This document shows, piece after piece, positions 17,320 to 26,306 of a DNA stretch of 64,000 nt. Numbering within the stretch: the stretch's first letter is position 1; every line of letters begins with the position of its first letter. Below the pieces are notes generated by a model. It had not been told where the DNA came from. It saw nothing but the letters and a program-made list of their open reading frames with translations, and searched no databases. This stretch comes from Sagittula salina (GTDB lineage: Bacteria > Pseudomonadota > Alphaproteobacteria > Rhodobacterales > Rhodobacteraceae), in assembly GCF_017813235.1 (NCBI RefSeq), contig NZ_JAGISH010000003.1:1-64000 (forward strand), written 5' to 3'. A program made the translations under genes and the position numbers.

Positions 17320-18507
17320 ATGAACCGCACGACCAGACTTCTAGCTTCCACCCTGTTGGCCTCAGGGCTCGCCGCCCCGACGCTTGCGCAGGATGTCCCC
17401 GCCTCTGCCAATGACGACGTGCTCAAGATCGGCCTCGTCTACACCCTTTCCGGCCCGCCCGCAGCGCTTGGCGTTCAGGCGCGCGACGGCTTCCTGCTGG
17501 CCGCCGAGAAATTCGGAGAGATCGGCGGCATGAAGACCGAGATCATCGTCGTCGACGACGAAGGCAAGCCTGACCTGGCCGCCGAGAAGGCGCGCGAACT
17601 GGTTGTGCGCGACAACGTCGACTTCGTCGTCGGACCGATTTTTTCCAACATCCTGATGGCCATCGTGCAGCCCGTCACCTCGACCGGCACGGTCCTGATC
17701 TCGACCAACGCCGGTACCTCGACGCTGGCGGGCGAGTCCTGCAATCCGAATTTCTACACGACCTCCTACCAGAACGATCAGAACCACGAGGTCATGGGCG
17801 CCTACGCGCAGCGGCAGGGCTACGGAAACGTGTTCCTGATGGCGCCGAATTACCAGGCCGGCAAGGACAGCCTCGCCGGGTTCAAGAATTCCTACACCGG
17901 CGGCACCGCGGGCGAGGTCTTCACCGAACTGGGGCAGCTCGACTTCTCCTCCGAACTGGCGCAGATCGCCGCGTTCCAGCCCGACGCGGTGTTTGCCTTC
18001 ATGCCCGGCGGCATGGGCGTGAACCTGGTCAAGCAGTACAGCCAGGCGGGGTTGTCGGACATTCCGTTCCTGTCCGCCTTCACCGTCGACGAGACCACCC
18101 TGCCCGCGACGCAGGATGCGGCCGTCGGCATGCTGGGCGGTGCCAACTGGGCGCCCGACATGGACACGCCCGCCAACAAGGACTTCGTCGATGCCTACAT
18201 CGGCAAGTACGGGTCGGTTCCCGGCACCTACGCCATGCAGGCCTATGACGCGGCGCAACTGATCAACAGCGCGGTGGCAAAGATCGGCGGCGACCTGACC
18301 GACCGCGCAGCGTTGCACGACGCCCTGCATTCAGCCGACTTCGACAGCCCGCGCGGCGACTTCTCCTTCGGCGCGAACAACTTCCCCGTTCAGGATTTCT
18401 ACCTCGTCGAGGCGGTGAAGCGCGAAGACGGCATGTACGGCACCTCCATCAAGGAGAAGATCTTCGACGACTACGTCGATAACTACGCCGCACAGTGCAA
18501 GATGTGA
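17320..18507 (+). CDS. Branched-chain-type ABC transporter substrate-binding protein
   Basis: A 395-residue periplasmic receptor. The signal peptide covers about residues 1-23 (cleavage after LAQ near 23). The type I fold is shown by LKIGLVYTLSGPPAALG at about 35-51 and the hinge region FVVGPIFSN. GGGAG lies 8 bases before the ATG. It opens a five-gene HAAT-family importer. Sequence and neighbours suggest an aromatic or hydrophobic carboxylate rather than leucine, because similar receptors are frequent in benzoate-type clusters. That is inference only. Confidence 0.85.
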   Translation: MNRTTRLLASTLLASGLAAPTLAQDVPASANDDVLKIGLVYTLSGPPAALGVQARDGFLLAAEKFGEIGGMKTEIIVVDDEGKPDLAAEKARELVVRDNVDFVVGPIFSNILMAIVQPVTSTGTVLISTNAGTSTLAGESCNPNFYTTSYQNDQNHEVMGAYAQRQGYGNVFLMAPNYQAGKDSLAGFKNSYTGGTAGEVFTELGQLDFSSELAQIAAFQPDAVFAFMPGGMGVNLVKQYSQAGLSDIPFLSAFTVDETTLPATQDAAVGMLGGANWAPDMDTPANKDFVDAYIGKYGSVPGTYAMQAYDAAQLINSAVAKIGGDLTDRAALHDALHSADFDSPRGDFSFGANNFPVQDFYLVEAVKREDGMYGTSIKEKIFDDYVDNYAAQCKM

Positions 18508-18537
18508 TCTGAGACCAAGGCCGGGAGGATCACGACC

Positions 18538-19455
18538 ATGACCAACCTGTTTGTCCTGCAGCTCCTCAACGGGGTGCAACTGGGCGTCCTGCTCTTTCTG
18601 ATATCGGCGGGGCTGACGCTGGTTTTCGGGATCATGGACGTGATCAACCTGGCCCACGGCGTCCTTTATATGGTGGGCGCCTACCTGATCGCCACCTTCG
18701 CGGCGGCGACGGGCAGCTTCTGGTGGGGACTCCTGCTGACGCTGCCCGCCGCCGTCGTCGTGGGGCTGGTGATCGAGGCCGTCGTCATGCGACGGCTCTA
18801 TGCACGCTCGCACCTCGATCAGGTGCTGGCGACCTTCGGGCTGGTGATGATGGCCAACGAGGCGGTCAAGATGATCTGGGGCACCTCGCCGCTGTCCGTC
18901 CCCATGCCGGAAATCCTCTCCGGCTCCGTGCCGCTGATGGGACCGCTGAAATACCCGGTCTACCGCATCGCCATCATCGTGGCGGGGCTTGCCGTGGCGC
19001 TGGGGCTTTTCGTGATGGTGAACTACACCCGCGTCGGCATGTTGCTGCGCGCGGGCGCCAGCAACCGCGACACGGTCTCCGCGCTCGGGGTCGACATCAA
19101 CCGCCTGTTTGCCATCGTCTTCACGCTGGGCGCGACACTGGCCTGTCTCGCGGGGGCGCTGGTGGCGCCGATCCTGTCGGTCGATACCGGCATGGGAGAA
19201 AGCGTGCTGATCCTGACATTTGTCGTGGTGGTGATCGGCGGCATCGGCTCGATCAAGGGTGCCTTTCTTGGCGCGCTGCTGGTGGCCGTGGTCGATACCG
19301 TGGGCGGGGTCTTCGGACCGATCCTGCTGCGCTCGGTGCTCGACCCCTCCGCCGCCGGACAGGCCGGGCGGGTCCTGGCCCCCATGCTCGTCTACATTCT
19401 GATGGCTGTCATCCTCTTTGCCCGGCCTGCTGGCCTCTTCGGGAAGACCGCATGA
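18538..19455 (+). CDS. Branched-chain-type ABC permease (LivH type)
   Basis: A 305-residue permease with eight or so hydrophobic segments. LivH hallmarks are the N-terminal FVLQLLNGVQLGVLLFLISA, the GLTLVFGIMDVINLAHG segment and the GIGSIKGAFLGALL loop near residue 235-248. A GGGAGG site precedes its ATG, and the stop overlaps the next gene as ATGA. It forms half of the membrane channel of the importer. Confidence 0.88.
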   Translation: MTNLFVLQLLNGVQLGVLLFLISAGLTLVFGIMDVINLAHGVLYMVGAYLIATFAAATGSFWWGLLLTLPAAVVVGLVIEAVVMRRLYARSHLDQVLATFGLVMMANEAVKMIWGTSPLSVPMPEILSGSVPLMGPLKYPVYRIAIIVAGLAVALGLFVMVNYTRVGMLLRAGASNRDTVSALGVDINRLFAIVFTLGATLACLAGALVAPILSVDTGMGESVLILTFVVVVIGGIGSIKGAFLGALLVAVVDTVGGVFGPILLRSVLDPSAAGQAGRVLAPMLVYILMAVILFARPAGLFGKTA

Positions 19456-20453
19456 CCGACATGACCGATGCAACCCGCGTAACCGCCGCCGCGACCCGCC
19501 CTGCCCTCTCGGGCCGGGTAAAGGCGGCGCTGACACTCTTCGTGCTCTTCGCGCTTATGCCTCCGCTGGCGTCTGCGCTGAACGATCCCTTCTATGTGCT
19601 GATCGGCACCCGTATCCTGGCCTATGCCATCGCGGCGCTGGCGCTGGATCTTATCCTGGGGTTCGGCGCGATGGTCAGCTTCGGCCACGCCGCCTACCTG
19701 GGTCTCGGAACCTACGCTGTCGCGATCCTGTCGGGCTTCGGCATCAACGACCTGCTTGTGCAGATCCTTGCCGCCACGGCCATGTCCGCCGTCTTTGCCG
19801 CTGTCACCGGGGCGATCTCGCTCAGAACCCGCGGCGTCTATTTCATCATGATCACGCTGGCCTTCGGACAGATGGCGTTCTTCTTCTTCATCTCGCTTTC
19901 GGCCTATGGCGGTGACGACGGGGTGGCGCTGGCCAGCCGCTCGACGCTTTTGGGGATGGAGGTGCTGAAAACCGATTTCGGCCTCTATTACACCACCCTG
20001 GTGATGCTGATCGGGCTGTTCTTCCTTTGCCACCGGATCACCAAATCGCGTTTTGGCCGGGTGCTGACCGGTATCCGCGAAAACCCCACGCGGATGGAGG
20101 CCATCGGCTTCGCCCCCTTCCGTTACCAGCTGACCGCCTTCGTGATCTCCGGCTGCATCACCGCCATGGCGGGGGTGGTGCTGGCAAATCAGGCGCAGTT
20201 CGTGTCGCCCGCCTTCATGTCCTGGCACAAATCTGGCGAGCTGATCGTCATGGTGGTGCTGGGCGGCCCCGGCACGCTGGCCGGCCCCATCGCGGGCGCA
20301 GTCGCGGCGCTGCTGCTCGAGGAATGGCTGGGCGCGCTCTCGGAACACTGGAAGCTGTTCTTTGGCCTCTTCCTCGTGCTGATGGTGCTGTTTTCACCAA
20401 ACGGGATCACCGGCCTGCTGAAGAAACTCGGCTTCGGGGAGAAACAGAAATGA
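19452..20453 (+). CDS. Branched-chain-type ABC permease (LivM type)
   Basis: A 333-residue permease beginning in the ATGA overlap with LivH; an alternative ATG lies three codons later. LivM features are LDLILGFGAMVSFGHAAYLG and GRVLTGIRENPTRMEAIGF, followed by the VLGGPGTLAGPIAGA loop. About nine hydrophobic segments are visible. It ends in an ATGA overlap with the ATPase gene. It forms the second half of the channel. Confidence 0.88.
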   Translation: MTDMTDATRVTAAATRPALSGRVKAALTLFVLFALMPPLASALNDPFYVLIGTRILAYAIAALALDLILGFGAMVSFGHAAYLGLGTYAVAILSGFGINDLLVQILAATAMSAVFAAVTGAISLRTRGVYFIMITLAFGQMAFFFFISLSAYGGDDGVALASRSTLLGMEVLKTDFGLYYTTLVMLIGLFFLCHRITKSRFGRVLTGIRENPTRMEAIGFAPFRYQLTAFVISGCITAMAGVVLANQAQFVSPAFMSWHKSGELIVMVVLGGPGTLAGPIAGAVAALLLEEWLGALSEHWKLFFGLFLVLMVLFSPNGITGLLKKLGFGEKQK

Positions 20454-21205
20454 CCGCGCTCACCGTCACCGACCTGTGCAAGCACTACGGCGCGCTGAAG
20501 GTCACCGACCACGTGTCGCTCGACATCGCGCCGGGCGAGATCCACGCAATCATCGGCCCCAACGGCGCGGGCAAGACCACGCTGATTGCGCAGCTTTCGG
20601 GACAGCTGGGTTCGGACAGCGGGCGGGTGGCGCTCGACGGGAAGGACATCACGCATCTGTCGATGCCGGAACGTGTCCGGCTGGGGCTGGCGCGGTCGTT
20701 CCAGATCACCTCTGTCCTGCCGGGGTTCACTGCGTTGGAGAACGTCGCACTCGCGGTGCAGGCGCGGCAGGGGTCGTCCTTCCGCTTCTTCGGCACAGTC
20801 GCTGCGGAACGCGCGTTGAACGCGGCCGCCATGGAGGCGTTGCACGAGGCGGGCCTCGACCACCGCGCGCAGATCCCCGCGCGCTCGCTCAGCCACGGTG
20901 AACACCGGCGGCTGGAACTCGCCATCGCGCTCGCCACGAAACCGCGCGTTCTGCTGCTGGACGAACCGCTGGCGGGCGTCGGCGGCGAGGATGCCGAGAC
21001 CTTCGTCGAGAACCTCCGCCGTCTGAAGGGCCGCCTGACCATGGTGTTGATCGAACACGACATGGACGCGGTCTTTGCCTTGGCCGACCGCGTGTCGGTA
21101 CTGGTGTACGGTCGCATCATCGCCACCGGAGCGCCCGATGCGATCCGGTCGGACCCGGAGGTGCGCGCCGCCTACCTCGGCGAGGAAGAACAGGAGATCG
21201 CCTGA
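20450..21205 (+). CDS. Branched-chain-type ABC ATP-binding protein (LivG type)
   Basis: A 251-residue ATPase with Walker A GPNGAGKTT at about 34-42, and LSHGEHRRLELAIALA standing for the signature region; note SHGEH in place of the usual SGGQ. Walker B is VLLLDEPLAG and the switch histidine is in LIEHDMD. The SHGE variant is usual for LivG proteins. It starts in an ATGA overlap with LivM and ends in a TGATG overlap with LivF. Confidence 0.87.
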   Translation: MTALTVTDLCKHYGALKVTDHVSLDIAPGEIHAIIGPNGAGKTTLIAQLSGQLGSDSGRVALDGKDITHLSMPERVRLGLARSFQITSVLPGFTALENVALAVQARQGSSFRFFGTVAAERALNAAAMEALHEAGLDHRAQIPARSLSHGEHRRLELAIALATKPRVLLLDEPLAGVGGEDAETFVENLRRLKGRLTMVLIEHDMDAVFALADRVSVLVYGRIIATGAPDAIRSDPEVRAAYLGEEEQEIA

Positions 21206-21891
21206 TGCTGGACGTCACCGCACTGGAGGCAGGCTATGGCGAAAGCCAGATTCTCTTCGGCATCGACCTTACCGTGGGCGAAGGCGAGGTCGTGACCCTT
21301 CTGGGCCGCAACGGCATGGGCAAGACCACGACGATCAAGTCGATCTTCGGCTTGCTGAAGCCCCGCGGCGGGCGCATCGCCATCGGCGGCGAGGATCTGA
21401 CCGGCGCCGACCCGCATCGCATCGCGCGTGCGGGACTGGGCTACGTCCCCGAGGGGCGGCAGATCTTTCCGACGCTGACCGTAGAGGAAAACCTCCGCGC
21501 CACCGCCCGCCCCGGCAAGTGGACCTTGTCCGCCGTCTATGACCTGTTTCCGCGCCTGCGCGAACGCCGCCGCAACATGGGAAATCAACTGTCGGGCGGC
21601 GAACAGCAGATGCTGGCAATCGGGCGCGCGCTGATGACCAACCCGCGCCTGATCGTGCTGGACGAAGCCACCGAAGGCCTCGCCCCCCTGATCCGCGCCG
21701 ACATCTGGAAATGCCTCGGCCACCTGAAATCCGAGGGCGAGGCGATCCTCGTCATTGACAAGAACGTCGACGCCTTGACCCGCTTTGCCGACCGTCATGT
21801 GGTGATCGAGAAAGGCCGCGTCGTCTGGACCGGCACCACAGCCGACATCCTTGCCACACCGGAGGTCAAGGACCGTTTCCTGCACGTCTGA
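21205..21891 (+). CDS. Branched-chain-type ABC ATP-binding protein (LivF type)
   Basis: A 228-residue ATPase, the usual LivF length. Walker A is GRNGMGKTT (about 33-41), the signature is QLSGGEQQML, Walker B is LIVLDEATEGLAP, and the switch region reads LVIDKNVD where LivF proteins normally have a histidine-less variant. The typical GYVPEGRQIFPTLTVEENL block is present. It is the last gene of the importer proper; the cupin gene follows after 33 bases. Confidence 0.87.
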   Translation: MLDVTALEAGYGESQILFGIDLTVGEGEVVTLLGRNGMGKTTTIKSIFGLLKPRGGRIAIGGEDLTGADPHRIARAGLGYVPEGRQIFPTLTVEENLRATARPGKWTLSAVYDLFPRLRERRRNMGNQLSGGEQQMLAIGRALMTNPRLIVLDEATEGLAPLIRADIWKCLGHLKSEGEAILVIDKNVDALTRFADRHVVIEKGRVVWTGTTADILATPEVKDRFLHV

Positions 21892-21924
21892 ACCCCCGAA
21901 CATCCGAACCCGAGGAGTAGCCCC

Positions 21925-22371
21925 ATGATACCCGGCGTCACCAAGTCCAACAGCGGTATAGAAGAAATCAGCTGGAACATCCTTGGCCAGATATACGTGC
22001 CCAAGCAGAAGTCAGACAGTTCCATGGCATGGCACGCGACCCTTCCCAAGGGCACCTTCGTACCGCCGCATATCCACCCGACGCAGGATGAATTCATCTA
22101 CGTGCTCGAAGGACGATTTGATGTGCTTCTGAACGGGGTCGAGACCTACGCCGAACCCGGCGACCTGATCCGCCTGCCCAAGGGCATCCCGCACGGCATC
22201 TACAACAAGACCCAGGGCGCCATCAAATGCCTGTTCTGGGTGGCACCGACGCGCAAGCTGTTCGATCTGTTCTGGGCCTTGCACAACCTCGGACCAGAGC
22301 CGAACCCGGCGGACGTGGTGGCAATCTCGGCCAAGCACGAGGTCGATTTCCTGCCCCCCGAGGAGGATTGA
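21925..22371 (+). CDS. Cupin-domain protein
   Basis: A 148-residue single-domain cupin. The metal motif is intact: PPHIHPTQDEFIYVLEG supplies HxH and E, and LPKGIPHGIYN supplies the last histidine. Fold relatives include quercetinase-like dioxygenases, isomerases and sensor proteins, so the reaction cannot be named. It lies between the importer and a flavin monooxygenase (four bases apart), in what looks like one operon, and may act on the monooxygenase product. GAGGAG lies upstream of the ATG. Confidence 0.75.
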   Translation: MIPGVTKSNSGIEEISWNILGQIYVPKQKSDSSMAWHATLPKGTFVPPHIHPTQDEFIYVLEGRFDVLLNGVETYAEPGDLIRLPKGIPHGIYNKTQGAIKCLFWVAPTRKLFDLFWALHNLGPEPNPADVVAISAKHEVDFLPPEED

Positions 22372-22375
22372 TGCC

Positions 22376-23617
22376 ATGACGGTCATGATCGCAGGCGCGG
22401 GTATTGGTGGGCTGACCACCGCGCTCATGCTACACGCGCGCGGCGTGCCCGTCGAAGTCTTCGAGGCAGCCCGCGAGGTGCGCGAGGTCGGCGTGGGCAT
22501 CAACGTCCTGCCCCACGCCATACGCGAACTTGCGGCTCTCGGGCTGCTTCCGGCGCTCGACAAGGTCGGCGTGCGCACGCGCAAGCTTTCCTACCTCACG
22601 AAGCGGGGGCAGGAAGTCTGGTCCGAACTGCGCGGCATGCACGCAGGCCACGAGGTGCCGCAGTTTTCCATTCACCGGGGGCGGCTGCAAAAGGTGATCC
22701 TTGACGCCGTGCTGGACCGGCTGGGAAAGAACGCGGTGCACACCGGCCGCCGCCTCGCGGGTTTCATTCAGGACGAAGGCGGCGTGACTGCCCATTTTAC
22801 CGATAGCGTAATGGGCGATGCGGGGCTGACTCGCCGCGCCGAGGTGCTGATCTGTGCCGATGGCATCCACTCCGCCGGGCGGCGGCACTTCTACCCGCAC
22901 GAGGGCCCGCCATCGTGGCAGGGCGTCGTCATGTGGCGCGGCGCAACCGACTGGCCCGTCTGGGAGGACGGCGAGAGCATGGCCATCGGCGGCGGGCTGG
23001 GGGGCAAGTTCGTGCTCTACCCCATCGCACCTGCTGTGAAGGGCAGACAACTGATGAACTGGGTGGTGAACGTCCGTATCAAGGACCCCGCCGTGTCCAC
23101 CCCGCCCCCCGACAGCTGGTCCCGCCGCGCGACGCTGGCAGAGGTTCTACCGCACGCGCTGCGCTTCCACGTGCCCGGCATGGACATTGGCGCGCTGGTG
23201 CAGAAATCGGACACGATCTATGAATATCCCATGGCCGACCGCGACCCGCTGCCGCGCTGGACCTTCGGACGCGTGACTCTGCTGGGGGATGCGGCGCATC
23301 CGATGTATCCGGTAGGCTCCAACGGTGCGTCTCAGGCGATCCTCGACGCGCGTTGTCTGGCGGATGCGCTGGCGAGTGCCGAACACCCTCGCGCGGCGCT
23401 ATGGGCCTACGAAAAGCAGCGTCTGCCGAAAACGGCAGAAGTCGTCCGCACCAATCGCATCGGCGGTCCGGAACGTGTCATCGACGAGGTCGAGCGCCTC
23501 GCGCCCGCCGGGTTCAAGTCCATCGACAATGTGCTGTCCCACGAAGACCGCAAGGCCATCGTCGGCGGTTACGCCACCATGGCCGGCTATTCCCGGGTCA
23601 CCGCGCGCCGTACCTGA
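22376..23617 (+). CDS. FAD-dependent aromatic monooxygenase (PhzS/salicylate hydroxylase-like)
   Basis: A 413-residue class A flavoprotein monooxygenase. It has the dinucleotide motif GAGIGGLTTALMLHARG (6-22), the CADGIHSAGRR region with the DG motif, and the GDAAHPMYPVGSNGASQAIL FAD motif around 305-324. The family hydroxylates (or decarboxylatively hydroxylates) electron-rich aromatic acids with NAD(P)H and oxygen. The closest type I recognise is the PhzS/flavin-dependent oxidoreductase group. The substrate is unknown; the neighbours suggest an aminobenzoate or related aromatic acid. It starts four bases after the cupin stop. Confidence 0.8.
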   Translation: MTVMIAGAGIGGLTTALMLHARGVPVEVFEAAREVREVGVGINVLPHAIRELAALGLLPALDKVGVRTRKLSYLTKRGQEVWSELRGMHAGHEVPQFSIHRGRLQKVILDAVLDRLGKNAVHTGRRLAGFIQDEGGVTAHFTDSVMGDAGLTRRAEVLICADGIHSAGRRHFYPHEGPPSWQGVVMWRGATDWPVWEDGESMAIGGGLGGKFVLYPIAPAVKGRQLMNWVVNVRIKDPAVSTPPPDSWSRRATLAEVLPHALRFHVPGMDIGALVQKSDTIYEYPMADRDPLPRWTFGRVTLLGDAAHPMYPVGSNGASQAILDARCLADALASAEHPRAALWAYEKQRLPKTAEVVRTNRIGGPERVIDEVERLAPAGFKSIDNVLSHEDRKAIVGGYATMAGYSRVTARRT

Positions 23618-23639
23618 GCGCCGTACCTGAGCGGCGCGC
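23603..23639 (+). repeat. Tandem duplication of the stop-codon region within a hairpin
   Basis: GCGCCGTACCTGA occurs twice in a row (23605-23617 and 23618-23630), the first copy carrying the monooxygenase stop codon. GCGCGCCG (23603-23610) and CGGCGCGC (23632-23639) flank the pair and can form a stem. It may act as a weak terminator between convergent genes. Confidence 0.6.
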
Positions 23640-23674
23640 CGGCTGAAGGCAAGCCCGGGAACAAGTCCCCAAGG

Positions 23675-24490
23675 TCAGGCTACCACGTCCGCTGCCATGC
23701 GGGCAATGACCAGCAGCAGGAACAGGCCAAAGGCCACCTCAAGCCGGCGCGGCTGCATCGAATGCGCTAACCGTGCCCCCAGCGGCGCCGCGAGCATCGA
23801 GAACGGGACAATCAGCGCCGCCGCAAGCAGGTTGACGTATCCCAGCGCCCAGTACGGCAGCAGCGGGTTGCCCCACCCGGCATAGACGTAGCCCAGCGTC
23901 GCGGGCACCGCGATCAGGATACCCAGCCCCGCCGACGTCGCCACCGCCTGATGGATCGACTGCCCGAAGGAGGTCATGAACAGGGTGTTCAGGTTGCCGC
24001 CGCCGATCCCCATGAAGGTCGACAGGAACCCGATTCCAAAGCCAACGCCGTTGGTCACCGGCGCGCCGGGAAGTTCATCGGCCACCTTCCAGTGTGCCTT
24101 GTTGAACAGCATCTTCAGCGCCATCAGCAGCGCGACCACCGCAAAGACCACGCGCAGCACGTCACCCGACACATACCGTACCACCAGCGAGGCGCAGATC
24201 ACCCCGAAGGGCACCCAGATTTGCCAGTGGCGCAGAAGCTCCGCATTGCCCGCGCCCTTCATGCGGTGCGCCTTATAGCTGCGAAAAGCGGTCGGGAGGA
24301 TGATCGCCAGCGATGTGCCGATTGCCATATGCGCCGTGATCTCGGGCGCCACGCCCAACAGCGGAAAGGCGGTCATCAGCACCGGCACGAGGATCGCGCC
24401 CCCGCCAATGCCGAACAGCCCGGCCAGAAACCCCGACACCACGCCCGCGGCCGCCAGCCCGAGCGCCAGGAAGATAAATTCGCTGCTCAT
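23675..24490 (-). CDS. TauE/SafE family sulfite/organosulfonate-type permease
   Basis: A 271-residue membrane protein with about eight hydrophobic segments. The paired family motifs are GLFGIGGGAILVPVLM near the N-terminus and FLSTFMGIGGGNLNTLFM in the second half. Family members export sulfite, sulfoacetate or related anions or take up organic anions. It is a single gene on the minus strand, divergent from the TRAP importer by 185 bases and convergent with the monooxygenase. No sulfonate enzyme is in the window, so the substrate is open. Confidence 0.82.
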   Translation of the reverse strand: MSSEFIFLALGLAAAGVVSGFLAGLFGIGGGAILVPVLMTAFPLLGVAPEITAHMAIGTSLAIILPTAFRSYKAHRMKGAGNAELLRHWQIWVPFGVICASLVVRYVSGDVLRVVFAVVALLMALKMLFNKAHWKVADELPGAPVTNGVGFGIGFLSTFMGIGGGNLNTLFMTSFGQSIHQAVATSAGLGILIAVPATLGYVYAGWGNPLLPYWALGYVNLLAAALIVPFSMLAAPLGARLAHSMQPRRLEVAFGLFLLLVIARMAADVVA

Positions 24491-24634
24491 GGGTTTCCCT
24501 CCCCTGTGTCTTGCGGCGCAGTCGTGGCATTGCCCGTAAGGAAAGGCCAGAGGGCGTTACATGCCTACGACATGGAAATCGCTCGCGGCAGGTGGAAAAG
24601 GGGTTGCGTGGGCCGGGGATCGTGTGTGAACATG

Positions 24635-24661
24635 ATGGAATAGAATTCCATATAGTGGAAT
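24635..24661. promoter_or_regulatory. Three alternating half-sites upstream of the TRAP operon (candidate IclR operator)
   Basis: ATGGAAT (24635-24641) and ATTCCAT (24645-24651) form a 7-bp inverted repeat. ATTCCA (24645-24650) forms a second one with TGGAAT (24656-24661). The cluster ends 14 bases before the DctP start codon. The IclR gene at the end of the transporter genes is the obvious candidate binder. Confidence 0.6.
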
Positions 24662-24675
24662 TAGGGAGGAAATCG

Positions 24676-25719
24676 ATGACTTTCATGAGAACGGCCGCAA
24701 CTTGCGCGCTGATCGCGGCGGCGTCTTTGGCGCAGGCCGAAACCACACTGATTTTTGGCGAGGCGGGCCCGAATCGAGGCGCTCGCGCTGCAGCGCTGAC
24801 ACAGTTCACCGAGGACGCTACCCGTCTGTCCGAGGGCGACCTGCAGTTCGACATCCAGTGGGGCGGCGCGCTGTTCAAGGCGGGCGCGGCCCTGTCCGGG
24901 ATCGCCGACGGCGTGGCGGATCTTGGCACGGTGATCTCCGTCTACTTCCCGCAGGAGATGGTCGCCTACGGCATCGCCGACCTGCCGCTGAAGAACGATG
25001 ACGCATGGGTGGGGATGAAGGCCACCGATGATCTCATGCGCAACAACGCCGGCATCACGAACAGCCTCGCGGACATGAACCTCGTCTACCTTGGAACCTT
25101 CACCACCTCCGCCGTGCACATCGGGTGCAAGGGCGCGGCGATCCGGTCCGTCGACGACATCAAGGGCCTGAAGGTCCGCGGCGTCGGCGCCTATGGCAAG
25201 GCGTTCCAGGATCTCGGCGCGACCATGGTGCCGATGTCGGTCTATGACGCCTATCAGGGCCTCGATTCCGGCCTGCTCGACTGTTCGCAGGGCTATTCCT
25301 ACGCCACCGCCGCGCTGAAGCAGCAGGAAGTCATCAACAGCTACACGCTGCTGAACTGGGGCCAGGTTGGCGCGCTCGGTATCCTGATGAACAAGGACGC
25401 CTTCGACGCCCTGTCCGAAGCAGACCAGCAGGCGCTGCTAAAGGCCGGTGAGGCGATGCCCGACACGCTGGGCGAACTCATCACCATCGACAACGACAAG
25501 GCGGTCCAGACCATGAAGGACGCCGGGGTGGAGATCATCACCCTGCCCGACGCCGACCGCGAAAAGCTGGTGACCGCTGGCGCGCCCTACATCGACGCCT
25601 GGATCGAGCAGGCGAACGCCGCCGGTCTGGACGGCGCGGCGCTGTTGACCGAGTACCGCGACCTGATCGCCAAGTACGAAGCGGAGCGCGCGGAACAGGG
25701 CTACCCCTGGACACGCTGA
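24676..25719 (+). CDS. TRAP transporter substrate-binding protein (DctP family)
   Basis: A 347-residue periplasmic receptor with a signal peptide of about 22 residues ending AQA. The DctP carboxylate-binding region includes the KGLKVRGVGAYGKAFQDLGA segment, whose arginine normally forms the salt bridge to the ligand carboxylate, and the SVYDAYQGLDSGLLDCSQG loop. The ATG at 24676 follows GGGAGGA by 5 bases; longer in-frame starts lack this. It precedes the two TRAP membrane genes. The ligand is probably an organic acid to be activated by the CoA ligases downstream. Confidence 0.86.
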   Translation: MTFMRTAATCALIAAASLAQAETTLIFGEAGPNRGARAAALTQFTEDATRLSEGDLQFDIQWGGALFKAGAALSGIADGVADLGTVISVYFPQEMVAYGIADLPLKNDDAWVGMKATDDLMRNNAGITNSLADMNLVYLGTFTTSAVHIGCKGAAIRSVDDIKGLKVRGVGAYGKAFQDLGATMVPMSVYDAYQGLDSGLLDCSQGYSYATAALKQQEVINSYTLLNWGQVGALGILMNKDAFDALSEADQQALLKAGEAMPDTLGELITIDNDKAVQTMKDAGVEIITLPDADREKLVTAGAPYIDAWIEQANAAGLDGAALLTEYRDLIAKYEAERAEQGYPWTR

Positions 25720-25735
25720 CGCGCTGAACGCTACA

Positions 25736-25759
25736 GGCCGGGCCCACGCGGGTCCGGCC
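25736..25759 (+). promoter_or_regulatory. Intercistronic hairpin between DctP and DctQ genes
   Basis: Arms GGCCGGGCCC and GGGTCCGGCC (one G-T pair) round ACGC, without a T tract. It resembles the hairpins beside the binding-protein gene of the first ABC importer and may likewise keep receptor expression above membrane-subunit expression. Confidence 0.55.
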
Positions 25760-25796
25760 ACCCCTTCCCCCGATCCTCATGCCTCAAGGTGTCGCC

Positions 25797-26306
25797 ATGC
25801 TGCGCCGCATCGAGCGTTTGCTCGTCGATCTTTCCATTGCCGCCGTGCTGGGCCTTTGCGCGCTCATCACCGCCAACGTGCTTCTCAGGGCGTTGTTCAA
25901 CGCCGGCATCCCCGACAGCACCGTGCTGGTGGCCGAGCTGATGGTGGCCGCCGTGGTCCTGCCCCTCGCCGCCACCACCACCGCCCGCGCGCATATCGCG
26001 GTTGAACTCGTCGCCAACCGCCTTCCGCCCCGCGTGGGCGATGCGCTGATCGTCCTCGGATCGGTCTTCGGACTGATCGCGCTGGCGCCGCTGATCTGGG
26101 CCGGGTGGCGCGAGGCCACCGGCGTGATCGAGAAGGGGTCTTTCTTCTATGGCGAACTCCAGCTGCCGAAGTGGCCAGGCAGGGTAATCTTCCTGATCGG
26201 CATGGTGATCTGCTGGGTCCGCCTCGCGCTCATGGTCGTGACGGACATCCGCACGCTGAGGGCCGGGGGCCGACTCGCTGATCAACACCCGGAGGAGGCA
26301 GCCTGA
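25797..26306 (+). CDS. TRAP transporter small permease (DctQ family)
   Basis: A 169-residue four-helix membrane protein, the normal DctQ size. Helices lie near 10-32, 42-62, 82-104 and 124-146. I placed the start at 25797 (MLRRIERLL) because AAGGTG is 7 bases upstream; an ATG six codons earlier has no ribosome-binding site. Its stop overlaps the DctM start as TGATG. It acts with DctM in the inner membrane. Confidence 0.82.
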   Translation: MLRRIERLLVDLSIAAVLGLCALITANVLLRALFNAGIPDSTVLVAELMVAAVVLPLAATTTARAHIAVELVANRLPPRVGDALIVLGSVFGLIALAPLIWAGWREATGVIEKGSFFYGELQLPKWPGRVIFLIGMVICWVRLALMVVTDIRTLRAGGRLADQHPEEAA

